From Rhodobacter capsulatus (lineage in GTDB: Bacteria > Pseudomonadota > Alphaproteobacteria > Rhodobacterales > Rhodobacteraceae), in contig NZ_QKZO01000001.1 of assembly GCF_003254295.1 (NCBI RefSeq), positions 186,001 to 250,000 on the forward strand: a stretch of 64,000 nt of DNA. The letters are read 5' to 3'. The notes under the pieces are model-generated. The model worked only from the letters and a program-made list of their open reading frames with translations. It did not search any database and was not told the origin of the DNA. Positions 40,557-49,216 of this stretch are shown here, in pieces. Position 1 is the stretch's first letter. Each line of letters opens with the position of its first letter. The position numbers and the translations under genes are program-made.

Positions 40557-40732
40557 CCTTGGTCGGGAATAACGAGGGCAAGCTGCACCCGTCGCCCGTC
40601 GATCACCTGTTTGCCTGCATGTTCGAAATTGACCGTCACCCTGTCGCCGACGCGCGACTGCACCTGTCCCAGCCCCCAATCGGGGGCCTGGGGGTTTTTC
40701 ACCAGCATCCCCGGTTCCAGAAACGCGTTCAT
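40553..40732 (-). CDS. DUF3553 small protein
   Basis: 59 residues from ATG 40732: FLEPGMLVKNPQAPDWGLGQ followed by VQSRVGDRVTVNFEHAGKQV, the DUF3553 pattern, a small beta-barrel like those of CarD/Tudor-type nucleic-acid-associated modules. It is divergent from chpT with only 40 bases between starts, so the two share a promoter region. Function unknown. Confidence 0.8.
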   Translation of the reverse strand: MNAFLEPGMLVKNPQAPDWGLGQVQSRVGDRVTVNFEHAGKQVIDGRRVQLALVIPDQG

Positions 40733-40772
40733 CCTGCCCTCGCTTCGGCGACCCCCGAAAGGGAAATCCACC

Positions 40773-41405
40773 ATGACCCATGACGCCTTCGTCCCTGCCC
40801 CGCCGCCCGAGACCGCGCCTACCGAGGCCGATCTTGTTGCTCTTGTCGGGTCGCGACTCTGCCACGACCTTATCAGCCCTTTGGGGGCGATCGGCAACGG
40901 GGTGGAATTGCTGACCATGTCCGGGCTGGCCGACAGCCCCGAAGTGCAGCTGATTTCCGAAAGCGTCGCGGCGGCCAATGCGCGGATCAAGTTCTTCCGC
41001 ATCGCCTTTGGCCAGGCCTCGGCCGATCAGCGCATCGGCACCCCGGAAATCCTTGGCGTGCTTGAGGAAATCTCGCGCGGGGGGCGGCTGAAATACCACT
41101 GGCTTGGCGCGGGCGACCAGTCGCGCCGGGTGGTGAAACTGATCTTCCTCGGGCTCTTGTGCCTGGAGCCCGCGCTGCCCTGGGGTGGCGAAGTCGTGAT
41201 CTCGGAAGAAGACGGCGAATGGCGTCTGGTCGCCCAGGCCAAGCGCACCAAGCCCGATCCCGAGCTCTGGGCGCGGCTTTCGGGCAGTCTTGCCACGGTC
41301 TCCCCGGCGCAGGTGCAGTTCCTGCTCTTGCCGCGCGAGGCCGGGCATCAGGGGCGGCGCGTCGTCTGGGAGGTGGCCGAGACGGGCGTCGAGATCCGGT
41401 TCTGA
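40773..41405 (+). CDS. chpT: histidine phosphotransferase ChpT
   Basis: 210 residues. ChpT passes phosphate from the hybrid kinase CckA to CtrA (and CpdR) in alphaproteobacteria; in R. capsulatus this relay controls motility and gene transfer agent release. The phospho-accepting His31 lies in VGSRLCHDLISPLGAIGNGV, inside the dimerising helical hairpin; the C-terminal half is a degenerate kinase ATPase-like domain (RRVVKLIFLGLLCLEPALPW). The frame before ATG 40773 is open but has no start with a ribosome site. Confidence 0.9.
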   Translation: MTHDAFVPAPPPETAPTEADLVALVGSRLCHDLISPLGAIGNGVELLTMSGLADSPEVQLISESVAAANARIKFFRIAFGQASADQRIGTPEILGVLEEISRGGRLKYHWLGAGDQSRRVVKLIFLGLLCLEPALPWGGEVVISEEDGEWRLVAQAKRTKPDPELWARLSGSLATVSPAQVQFLLLPREAGHQGRRVVWEVAETGVEIRF

Positions 41406-41415
41406 GCCTTTGGCC

Positions 41416-42681
41416 CTAGGCCCGGATCGTCCCGTCGCCGCGCACCAGATATTTGAACGAGGTCAGCTGCTCGGCCCCCACCGGGCCGCGCGCATGCAGC
41501 TTGCCGGTGGCGATGCCGATTTCCGCCCCCATGCCGAATTCGCCGCCATCGGCGAACTGGGTCGAGGCATTGCGCATCAGAATGGCGCTGTCGAGCCGTT
41601 CGAAGAACCGCGCCGCGGTGGCGTCGTTTTCCGTCAGGATCGATTCGGTGTGGCTCGACCCATAACGGCGGATATGGTCGATGGCGCCGTCCACCCCGTC
41701 CACGAGCTTCGCCGCGCAGATCATGTCGAGGAATTCGCGGCCGAAATCCTCCTCGGCCGCGGGTTTGGTGCCCGGGATATGCGCCAGATCGACCGAAACC
41801 CGCATCTCGACGCCCTTGGCGATCAGGTCTTCGATCAGCACCGCGCCGTGTCTTTCGTAAAACGCCCGGTCGATCAGCAGGCATTCCATCGCGCCGCAAA
41901 TGCCCGTCCGGCGGGTTTTCGCATTCACCACCACACGGCGGGCTTTCTCCAGATCGGCCTCGGCATCGGCGTAGATGTGACAGATGCCCTCCAGATGCGC
42001 GAAAACCGGCACCCGCGCCTCGGCCTGCACAAGGCCCACCAGCCCCTTGCCGCCGCGCGGCACGATCACGTCGATATGGGCCACCGCGCGCAGCATCTCG
42101 GCCACGGCGGCGCGCTCACGGGTGGGGACAAGCTGGATCGCCGCTTGCGGAAGCCCGGCCGCCTTCAGACCCTCGACCATGCAGGCGTGAATGGCGCGCG
42201 AGGAATGGAAGCTTTCCGAGCCGCCGCGCAGGATCACCGCATTGCCCGCCTTGAGACAGAGCGCGCCCGCATCCGCCGTCACATTCGGGCGCGATTCGTA
42301 GATCACCCCGATCACGCCCAAAGGCGTGCGGACGCGCTGGATGTGCAGCCCCGTCGGCCGGTCCCATTCGGCGATCACCTCGCCCACCGGATCGCGTTGC
42401 GCAGCGACCGCGCGCAGCCCCGCGACGATGCCGCGGATACGGCCCTCGTCCAGCATCAGCCGGTCCATCATCGCGGGGGAAAGGCCTTTTTCACGGCCAA
42501 AGACCATGTCTTCGGCATTGGCGGCCAGGATTTCGTCCTTGCGGGCGGCGACGGCCTCGGCGGCGGCGATCAGCGCGGCCTCCTTGCGCGGCGCCGGGGC
42601 AAAGGCCAGCTCGGCCGCCGCGGCCCGGGCCGCCCGGCCCATGGTGTCGATCAGGGTTTTCGCATCCAGCTCGTCGCGCAT
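41416..42681 (-). CDS. proA: gamma-glutamyl phosphate reductase
   Basis: 421 residues from ATG 42681 (GGAGGA upstream). NADPH-dependent reduction of glutamyl-5-phosphate in proline synthesis. Motifs: [34 protein letters not shown], catalytic Cys in [16 protein letters not shown], and [19 protein letters not shown]. proB is not adjacent. It is followed upstream by the first tRNA-Asp gene on the same strand. Confidence 0.96.
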   Translation of the reverse strand: MRDELDAKTLIDTMGRAARAAAAELAFAPAPRKEAALIAAAEAVAARKDEILAANAEDMVFGREKGLSPAMMDRLMLDEGRIRGIVAGLRAVAAQRDPVGEVIAEWDRPTGLHIQRVRTPLGVIGVIYESRPNVTADAGALCLKAGNAVILRGGSESFHSSRAIHACMVEGLKAAGLPQAAIQLVPTRERAAVAEMLRAVAHIDVIVPRGGKGLVGLVQAEARVPVFAHLEGICHIYADAEADLEKARRVVVNAKTRRTGICGAMECLLIDRAFYERHGAVLIEDLIAKGVEMRVSVDLAHIPGTKPAAEEDFGREFLDMICAAKLVDGVDGAIDHIRRYGSSHTESILTENDATAARFFERLDSAILMRNASTQFADGGEFGMGAEIGIATGKLHARGPVGAEQLTSFKYLVRGDGTIRA

Positions 42682-42741
42682 CAGACATCCTCCGTTGGGC
42701 GCGTGATACGCCACGAAGGGGGAAGCGTCCAGAGGGAGGGG

Positions 42742-42825
42742 GAAAGTGGCGCGGTTGACGGGGCTCGAACCCGCGACCCCCGGCGTGACAGGCCGGTACT
42801 CTAACCAACTGAGCTACAACCGCGC
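42742..42825. repeat. 84-bp perfect direct repeat, left copy
   Basis: Identical base for base to 44498-44581. It contains a full tRNA-Asp gene plus five bases on its 3' side and two on its 5' side. The period of the duplication is 1756 bases. Confidence 0.95.
42747..42823 (-). tRNA. tRNA-Asp (GTC), copy 1
   Basis: 77 bases including an encoded CCA. Acceptor stem GCGGTTG/CAACCGC with discriminator G, D arm GCTCAGTTGGTTAGAGT, anticodon stem CCGGC-CTGTCAC-GCCGG with GTC at 42787-42789, T loop TTCGAGC. Sequence identical to copy 2. No clear terminator follows on its 3' side. Confidence 0.97.
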
Positions 42826-42928
42826 GATGGGGGTTCACTACCGGCTGCGGCAGGGGGCGTCAAGCGGGAAAGCGCAGTTGTCTGGCGGGGGCGGTCGGGT
42901 AAGCTGGGAGGAGTGCGAGGGGTATGAG

Positions 42929-44419
42929 ATGACCGAGGCAGAGACGGCCTATCAAGCGGCGCTGGAAGAAATCGAGCGGGTGAAGCGGGAGAAGCGGGTT
43001 GAACTGGACCTCTCTGGCGAGGCGCTCCGGGCGCTTGACCGGATTCCGTCCGCGCTTGCCGAGCTGAGGTGGCTGCAGGGGATTTATCTTAACCAAACAG
43101 CCGTCCGAGATCTGTCTCCGCTGGCCGGACTGTCAGCGCTGCAAGGTCTCCGGCTTGAGGAAACCGCCGTCTTCGATTTATCCCCGCTGGCTGGAATGAC
43201 GGGGTTACAAGCCCTGTGGCTCGAGGGAACCGCCGTCCGCAATATAGATCCGCTGGCCGGGCTAAACGCGCTTCTAATTCTACAGCTCAGCGAAACAGCC
43301 GTAAGCGATCTGTCCCCGCTGGCTGGGATCACCGGACTGCAAGCCCTTGAGCTTGCCAGAAGCGCGGTGGTCGATTTGAGGCCCATTCGAGGGCTCGACA
43401 AATTGGGCACGGGTGCGCGCCCTGGCCTGCACTTCACCAACACCCCCGCCACCCGTGCCGATGCGGAACTGGCGCGGCTGTCCGATATTGACGACGACGC
43501 GATCAGAACCCGCGAAACCCTCGCGTATCTGAACACCCTCCCGCCGTGGCCCGAGCCCTATCTGCCCAAAGCCCGCCCCGACGGCAAACCGCCCGAGTGG
43601 ATCGGGCAGCCTCCTGCCCCTGCCATCCCCGTATCCGCTCCCGCGCCGCTGCAGGTCATCGAAGTGGATGGGGTGTTGCGTCCAGCAATGCTAGGGGATG
43701 GGCTTGATACGAAAAACCGACTGTTGGCACAGCAGGGCTGGCAAGCCTTGCGCGACTATCTCGCCGATCTGGCCGAGTTACGCCCCCGCATCGGCAATCA
43801 GATGCCGACCATGGACAAGGCCCTGACCCGGTTCGAGGCCGGTTTGGGCGAGAATTTCGGGCAGGTGAACGCCATCGCTCTTGGCACGCATGGCAACCGG
43901 ATCATACGCTTGGCCGCGACCGCGGAAGATTCGCTTGCCGCCGCCGATGCCGCCGAACTCGTGGAGTTTGCCGCCGCCATTGCGCTGTTCCTTGAGCGGC
44001 TTGCGGACTGGCGGGCCTATCGGGAGGATGCCCTTTCGCATCCCCCGAGTGCAGCAGAGGTGCAAAGCGCCCTGCCCCCCATCGAGGCGATTGTCGATGA
44101 ACTGTTCGACCGCGCCGAAATCGACCCCGAGATTGGCCAAAACCTTAAAGACCAACTGGCCGCCGTGCACGAGGAGACCGGGGATGCGCTTACCGCCAAG
44201 GGCCTGATCGCCTCGACACGCAACGTGCTGGGCCGCTTGGCCGAAGTGGCGTGGCGAGGTGTCAAAACCGTTGGGAAACTCAGCGGTGAAACGGCAAGCT
44301 TTGCCGCCAATGTCCTTACAATCTTGACCACGACAAGGGACGCACTTCATACACTTGCGACGACGCTGCCCGAACAGTTCGGCTGGCTGGAGGCGGTGCT
44401 GAAGGCGCTGAAGATTTAG
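42929..44419 (+). CDS. leucine-rich-repeat protein of unknown function
   Basis: 496 residues from ATG 42929, preceded by a purine-rich GGGAGGAGTGCGAGGGG. Residues about 20-150 hold five 22-residue leucine-rich repeats of the form LxxLxLxxTAVxDLSPLAGL, like SDS22/internalin repeats; a proline-rich linker follows (YLPKARPDGKPPEWIGQPPA), then a helical C-terminal half of about 280 residues with no recognised domain (LERLADWRAYREDALSHPPS, and a hydrophobic C-terminus). No signal peptide. An in-frame extension back to 42746 reads through antisense tRNA and is an artefact. Codon choice appears less GC-biased than neighbours. It is the only gene between two identical tRNA-Asp genes, so probably acquired. 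Function unknown. Confidence 0.8.
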   Translation: MTEAETAYQAALEEIERVKREKRVELDLSGEALRALDRIPSALAELRWLQGIYLNQTAVRDLSPLAGLSALQGLRLEETAVFDLSPLAGMTGLQALWLEGTAVRNIDPLAGLNALLILQLSETAVSDLSPLAGITGLQALELARSAVVDLRPIRGLDKLGTGARPGLHFTNTPATRADAELARLSDIDDDAIRTRETLAYLNTLPPWPEPYLPKARPDGKPPEWIGQPPAPAIPVSAPAPLQVIEVDGVLRPAMLGDGLDTKNRLLAQQGWQALRDYLADLAELRPRIGNQMPTMDKALTRFEAGLGENFGQVNAIALGTHGNRIIRLAATAEDSLAAADAAELVEFAAAIALFLERLADWRAYREDALSHPPSAAEVQSALPPIEAIVDELFDRAEIDPEIGQNLKDQLAAVHEETGDALTAKGLIASTRNVLGRLAEVAWRGVKTVGKLSGETASFAANVLTILTTTRDALHTLATTLPEQFGWLEAVLKALKI

Positions 44420-44465
44420 CGACGCCAAAACTCCGCTGGCTTCGGCCTGCCCCGCCACCCCGAAA

Positions 44466-44497
44466 AACAAAAGCCCCCGCTTTCGCGAAGGCTTTTT
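44466..44497 (-). terminator. terminator of tRNA-Asp copy 2
   Basis: On the minus strand AAAAGCCTTCGC-GAAA-GCGGGGGCTTTTG forms a strong stem with a T-rich tail five bases after the tRNA; the same hairpin may end the convergent leucine-rich-repeat gene. Confidence 0.8.
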
Positions 44498-44581
44498 GAA
44501 AGTGGCGCGGTTGACGGGGCTCGAACCCGCGACCCCCGGCGTGACAGGCCGGTACTCTAACCAACTGAGCTACAACCGCGC
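44498..44581. repeat. 84-bp perfect direct repeat, right copy
   Basis: Second copy of the repeat at 42742-42825. Sequences diverge immediately outside it on both sides, apart from weak similarity (GTCAAGCGG) further out. Confidence 0.95.
44503..44579 (-). tRNA. tRNA-Asp (GTC), copy 2
   Basis: 77 bases, same sequence as copy 1, with encoded CCA and anticodon GTC. This copy has a rho-independent terminator directly downstream, which suggests that it or its 3' flank is the original arrangement. Confidence 0.97.
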
Positions 44582-44663
44582 ATTTCTCCCGGGCCGTAAC
44601 CGCGGGCGTGGGAGGCTTCTACGCATCCGCGCCCCCCCCGTCAAGCGGTCAAACGCGAAAATT

Positions 44664-45656
44664 TCACCACAGCAGCGCCGCGAACTCCGCCTGCTCCTCT
44701 TCGTCAAGCAAAGCCACCGCCGTGCGGCTGTCGGTCACCAGATCCTGCAGCAGATGTCCCGCCAGCGCCGCATGCAGCGCCACGACCTTGTCGGTCCCGC
44801 CCGCCAGACCGATCACCCGGCGGCGCCGGAAATCGGGCGCGGCGGGCGCCAGCGTGCGGGCGGCCAGCGCCGTTTGCAGCTCGCGGCCCTCCTCGTCGAA
44901 GAATCGGCCCAGAATCTCGCAGGCGGCGCCAAGGCCGACGATTTCCGCCAGATCCTCGGCGCCGATCATCCCGAACTGATGCAGCTGGTTTTCCGGCGCG
45001 CCGCGGCCGATGCCCACCACCCAGACCTCGGCCTGCAGCGCCATCTCGGCGACCCGGCGCAGCATCGGCTGGCGCAGCAGATCCGCCGCCTCCTCGGGCG
45101 TGGTCGCGTAAAGCGGGCTCGGAAAGGGAAAGGCCTGCGCCCCCAGCCGCTGCGCGATCTGGCTCATCACCACATGCGGATAGGCGGCATGGGCACAGGT
45201 CAGCTCGCCCAGAAGCGAGACGAAGCGCAGGTTGCCCACCCGCATCTCGGGCAGTTGCGCCACCATCGCGGCGATGGTCCGGCCATGCGACACCCCGACG
45301 ATGCCCGGGGCCGAGCGCGCCTGCAGCACCCGCATCAGATGCCGGGCCGCGGCGGCGGCGATCATCGGCCGCGGCTCGGTCTGGTCGCGCGGCATCAGCG
45401 CGATGCAGACGGTGCCCAGCCCGAAACGGTCGCGCAGGCGGCGGGCGAGACGGCGGATCAGCCGCGCCCCCTCGGCGGCGCCCGGCGGCGGCACGGCCTC
45501 GCTCGGGCGCTGATCCAGCAGCGCCTGCACCCGTTCGGGCGGCAGACCAAGCCGCCAGCCGATCTCCTCGACCGAGAGGCCGCCGATGTCATGCAGCCAG
45601 CGCGCCCGCGATTCGGGCGTGTCGGGATGGGGAAGCCTGTGCGGCGGTGCGGTCAT
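44664..45656 (-). CDS. SorC/DeoR-type sugar-binding transcriptional regulator
   Basis: 330 residues. N-terminal helix-turn-helix around residues 18-50 (WLHDIGGLSVEEIGWRLGLP), then a sugar-phosphate-binding domain: GVSHGRTIAAMVAQLP, VVMSQIAQRLGAQAF, VWVVGIGRGAPENQLHQFG, and GLAGGTDKVVALHAALAG. Such regulators sense a phosphorylated sugar (LsrR, CggR, SorC). It overlaps the stop of the GGDEF/EAL gene (ATGA). The effector and targets are unknown; no sugar operon is adjacent. Confidence 0.82.
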   Translation of the reverse strand: MTAPPHRLPHPDTPESRARWLHDIGGLSVEEIGWRLGLPPERVQALLDQRPSEAVPPPGAAEGARLIRRLARRLRDRFGLGTVCIALMPRDQTEPRPMIAAAAARHLMRVLQARSAPGIVGVSHGRTIAAMVAQLPEMRVGNLRFVSLLGELTCAHAAYPHVVMSQIAQRLGAQAFPFPSPLYATTPEEAADLLRQPMLRRVAEMALQAEVWVVGIGRGAPENQLHQFGMIGAEDLAEIVGLGAACEILGRFFDEEGRELQTALAARTLAPAAPDFRRRRVIGLAGGTDKVVALHAALAGHLLQDLVTDSRTAVALLDEEEQAEFAALLW

Positions 45657-48169
45657 GCGCCTGATCCTCCGATACCGGCCAGAACGATGGCGCGCGGCCG
45701 CGGCTCTTCGGTCAGGTAGCGCGCCTCGAAACTGCGCAACGACAGCGGCCGCCCCAGCAGGAACCCCTGCATCGCCGGGCAGCCCTCCTCCTTCAGGATG
45801 CTGAACTGCGCCTCGGTCTCGACCCCCTCGGCGATCGCGCGCAGGCCCAGCGCCCCCGCCATCGCCAGAATCGCCCGCATCAGCGCCCGGGCGCGGCCGG
45901 GCTCGGGCCCCTCCAGACCGCGCACGAAGGACCGGTCGATCTTGATTTCCGCCACCGGCAGGCTTTGCAGCACCCCCAGCGCCGATTGCCCGGTGCCGAA
46001 ATCGTCGATCGCGATCTTGTAGCCGACGTCGCGCAGCCGTTCGAGATTGCGCCGCTGCCGCAGCCCCGGCGCGGCCAGCCCGGTCTCGGTCAGCTCCACC
46101 GTCACCTGTTCGGGGTCCAGCCCGACGCGCAACAGCCGCTCGGCCAGATCGACATGGCCCGGCGCGTCCAGCGTCGTCGCATTGATGTTCACCGCCAGCG
46201 GCAGCCGGATCCCCCGCGCCGCCCAGTCGGCCATCATCATTCCGGCCAGCCGCATCACCTCGAGGTCGATCGCCGAGACCAGCCCGTCCACCTCGGCCAC
46301 CGGAATGAATTCCGCAGGCGAGATCGGCCCCAGCTCGGCATCGGTCAGCCGCAAAAGCGCCTCGGCGCCGATCAGCCGGATCCCCTCGCGCACGTCGAAT
46401 TTCGGCTGCAGATGCAGCTCGAAACTGCTCTCCTCCAGCGCCCGGTGCAACGCCTGCGCCACCGCGGTGCGGCGTTCGAACTGCGCCCCGATCTCGGGCG
46501 AGAACAGCGTCACCGTGTTGCGGCCGCGCGCCTTCGACTGGTGCATCGCCATGTCGGCCGCGCGCAACAGCGCCTCGGCGCAGCCGCCGGGCCCCGCGTG
46601 CAGCGCCACCCCGATCGAGACGGTCAGGAAGCATTGCCGCCGCTGCAGCCGCATCGGCCGGGCAAAGGCGCGCACGATGTCCCAGCTGCGCGATTCGGCG
46701 GCCAGCGCATCCGCCCCGGGCAGCAGCACGACGAATTCATCTTCGTTGGTGCGCGCCAGCAGCGCCCCCTCGGGCAGGCCCTGCTCCAGCCGCTTCGCCG
46801 CCGATTTAATCAGCTGATCCGCGGTCTCGTGGCCCAGCGTGTCATTGATCAGCCGGTGATTGTCGAAATCGATGCACAGGACCGCGATTCCGCCGCCCTC
46901 GGCCTCCGGACGGGTCAGCCTTTCGCCCAGACGCCGCATCATCAGATAGCGGTCGGGCAGGCCGGTCATCAGGTCATGGGTGGCGATGAAGCGGGCATTG
47001 TCGATCGATTGCTCCAGCTGCTGGCCAAGATCGTGCAGGGTGGTGATGTCCGACAGCGACAGCAAAAGCCGCCCGCCCCCGGGATCGCCCGGCAGCGGCA
47101 CCAGATCGACCTGCAACAGCCGCAGCCGCCCGGCGCGGCGCAGCCGGATCAGCACCGGGCCGCTGTGGCCGGGATCCTCCATCGCGGCGGCAAGGTCCGC
47201 CCGCCCCTCCTCGATCGGCAGCACGTCGAACACCGCCCGCCCGCAGACCGCGACCGCGCCGAAACCCGTCAGCGCCGAGGCCTCGGGATTGGCGAAGACG
47301 ACGCGGTCCTGCGCATCCAGCACGATCTTGCCGCTGGGCAGCGCATCAAGGATCGTCGTCAGCCGGTCGCGTTCGCGCGCCAGCTCGCCCTCCAGCGTCG
47401 AGACCGCGGTCATGTCGAGATCGCAGCCCATCAGAAAGCTCATCTCGCCCGAGGGATCCCAGCGCACGGCGCGGCAAAAGGACAGGAAGGTGACCCAATG
47501 CCCCAGCCGATGCCGCGAGCGCGACAGATGTTGCACCAGCGCGCCGCGACGCAGGCGGGCACGCGTCTCGGGGGAATCGAAGCCCGCGACATCCTCGGGG
47601 TGGCTCATCCGCGCCCAGTCGTCATGGCTCAGGGGCTCGAGCGCGTCGGGGCTGTAGCCCAGCCGCTCCTTCCACGAGGCCGACACGTTCAGCGCGCCGC
47701 TGCGCAGATCGACATTCCACGACGAGGTGGGGGTAATTCCGGCGTTTTCCAGCGTGCTGCGCGCCACCTGCAGCGCGGCATCAAGGCGAAACAACCGCCC
47801 CGAGGCCGAAAAGCGCGGGCTGACGGCGGCGGGCTCGGCCGGTTCGAGACAGGTCAGGATGAAATCCTCGCCGCCCGCCCCCCAGCGCATCCGCAACAGG
47901 ATCCCCCGCGCCGAAGAGGTCTCGGGCAGGTCCAGCCCCAGCCGCGCCGGAGCGGGGCCGACGCTCAGGAAGCGGCACAGATCGGCGCGGTCGTCGGGGT
48001 GGAAAAGCTGCGCGAAGGCGGCAAGGTCAAGGGTCAGATCCCCCGGCGCACAGCCCAGAACGATCAGCGGTCCGGCGGCGCCGATCCGCAGCCGCCAGGA
48101 CAGCTCGCCGACACAAGCGGACGCCAGAGCGCCGGATGCCGGATCGAAACGGGGGGTGCGAACGACCAA
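45653..48169 (-). CDS. PAS-GGDEF-EAL cyclic-di-GMP protein with degenerate GGDEF
   Basis: 838 residues. PAS-like sensory regions at about 150-260 (SASWKERLGYSPDALEPLSH) and 265-390 (ANPEASALTGFGAVAVCGR), GGDEF-fold at about 400-560, EAL at about 575-825. The GGDEF signature reads NEDEF (ARTNEDEFVVLL), so cyclase activity is doubtful. The EAL domain keeps the catalytic set: GAEALLRL, VNINATTLD, ELTETG, IDDFGTGQSALG, EIKIDRSFV, AEGVETEAQ and QGFLLGRPL. It is most likely a c-di-GMP phosphodiesterase tuned by its GGDEF module. No membrane segment is evident, so cytosolic sensing through PAS is likely. Confidence 0.88.
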   Translation of the reverse strand: MVVRTPRFDPASGALASACVGELSWRLRIGAAGPLIVLGCAPGDLTLDLAAFAQLFHPDDRADLCRFLSVGPAPARLGLDLPETSSARGILLRMRWGAGGEDFILTCLEPAEPAAVSPRFSASGRLFRLDAALQVARSTLENAGITPTSSWNVDLRSGALNVSASWKERLGYSPDALEPLSHDDWARMSHPEDVAGFDSPETRARLRRGALVQHLSRSRHRLGHWVTFLSFCRAVRWDPSGEMSFLMGCDLDMTAVSTLEGELARERDRLTTILDALPSGKIVLDAQDRVVFANPEASALTGFGAVAVCGRAVFDVLPIEEGRADLAAAMEDPGHSGPVLIRLRRAGRLRLLQVDLVPLPGDPGGGRLLLSLSDITTLHDLGQQLEQSIDNARFIATHDLMTGLPDRYLMMRRLGERLTRPEAEGGGIAVLCIDFDNHRLINDTLGHETADQLIKSAAKRLEQGLPEGALLARTNEDEFVVLLPGADALAAESRSWDIVRAFARPMRLQRRQCFLTVSIGVALHAGPGGCAEALLRAADMAMHQSKARGRNTVTLFSPEIGAQFERRTAVAQALHRALEESSFELHLQPKFDVREGIRLIGAEALLRLTDAELGPISPAEFIPVAEVDGLVSAIDLEVMRLAGMMMADWAARGIRLPLAVNINATTLDAPGHVDLAERLLRVGLDPEQVTVELTETGLAAPGLRQRRNLERLRDVGYKIAIDDFGTGQSALGVLQSLPVAEIKIDRSFVRGLEGPEPGRARALMRAILAMAGALGLRAIAEGVETEAQFSILKEEGCPAMQGFLLGRPLSLRSFEARYLTEEPRPRAIVLAGIGGSGA

Positions 48170-48265
48170 TCTCGTCTCCGATTTCTCCCTTTTGTTGAAA
48201 ATCCTAGCATGGTTTCAGGCATCGGGCGAGCGCTATCACTCACCCCGGAGCTGTCCTGCCGCGCG

Positions 48266-49216
48266 TCAGGAGGCCTTGGGCGGCGGGGCGCTGCGGTCGG
48301 CCCCGGTCAGGCAGATCAGCTCGGCGCCGAAGCGTGCCGCCAGCGCCCTGCCCCGGCTTTCGCCCAGCACCATGCAGGCACTGGCCAGCGCATCGGCGCG
48401 CATGCAGCTCTCGGCCAGCACCGTGACCGAGGCCGGACCGCCGATCAGCGGCGCGCCGCGCGACGGGTCCATCGTATGCGCCAGATGGCGGTCGCCGACG
48501 CGGACCCAACGCCGGTAATCGCCCGAGGTGGCGATGGCGATGTCGTTGAGTTCAAACATCGCATGGATGGCGCGATGGCCGAAATCGGGGCGTTCGAGCG
48601 CCACCGCCCAGCCGCGGTCGTTTCCGTCCCGGTCGCGGGGCGGTCTGCCGATGGCGCGCAGCTCGCCGTCGATCGCGGCCAGCGCACCCTCGATCCCCGC
48701 CGCGCGGGCGGCCGCGATCAGCCGGTCAACGCCGTAGCCCTTGGCGATGCCGCACAGATCAAGGCTCATCTCGGCATGTTTGCGGGCGCGGCCCTGCGCC
48801 GGGTCCAGGTCCAGCACCTCGAAACTGGGGCGGCGTTCCCGGGCCATCGCGGCCCGGATCGCGATTTCATCCGCGGGCACCGGGCCGAAGCCCCAGGCGC
48901 GGACGGCATCGCCCATCGCGATCTCGAAGGCGCCGCCACTTTCGCGGCCGATGAAGAGCGCCTCCGCCAGCACCTCCATCAGCTCGGGCGGCAGATCCTG
49001 CCAGACCCCGAGCCGCGCCGCATTGAAGCGCATCAGATCGCTTTGCGGCTTCCAGGTCGACATCTGCGCATCGATCCGGTCCACCTCGGCCTGACAGGCG
49101 GCGCGCAGGGGCGCGGGGTCGAAGCCCGGCTCGGGATGCAGCGTCAGCGCCCAGCGCGTGCCCATCGTCGCCCCGTTCAGCACCAGGCGGGCGGTTTCAG
49201 TAGACATCTTCGGCAT
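48266..49216 (-). CDS. apbE: FAD:protein FMN transferase
   Basis: 316 residues from ATG 49216 (GAGGGA six bases upstream; ATG 49207 is possible). ApbE attaches FMN covalently to Thr/Ser of target proteins outside the cytoplasm. Motifs: NGATMGTRWALTLH, SGGAFEIAMGD, LDLCGIAKGYGVDRLIAAAR, and the C-terminal HTMDPSRGAPLIGG that binds Mg. There is no obvious signal peptide in the chosen frame, so the protein may act or fold in the cytosol or use an unrecognised signal. It overlaps the reductase gene upstream; a likely substrate is the DUF2271 protein at 51429-51896. Confidence 0.9.
   Translation of the reverse strand: MPKMSTETARLVLNGATMGTRWALTLHPEPGFDPAPLRAACQAEVDRIDAQMSTWKPQSDLMRFNAARLGVWQDLPPELMEVLAEALFIGRESGGAFEIAMGDAVRAWGFGPVPADEIAIRAAMARERRPSFEVLDLDPAQGRARKHAEMSLDLCGIAKGYGVDRLIAAARAAGIEGALAAIDGELRAIGRPPRDRDGNDRGWAVALERPDFGHRAIHAMFELNDIAIATSGDYRRWVRVGDRHLAHTMDPSRGAPLIGGPASVTVLAESCMRADALASACMVLGESRGRALAARFGAELICLTGADRSAPPPKAS

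Noticed and set aside
42746-42928. In-frame N-terminal extension of the leucine-rich-repeat gene ([16 protein letters not shown]...)
   Set aside because: It is the antisense reading of the tRNA-Asp gene, a common annotation artefact; a good start with ribosome site exists at 42929.
44496-45719. Long plus-strand open frame starting in the second tRNA-Asp
   Set aside because: Same antisense-tRNA artefact followed by the reverse frame of the SorC-type regulator gene; high-GC DNA keeps such frames open.
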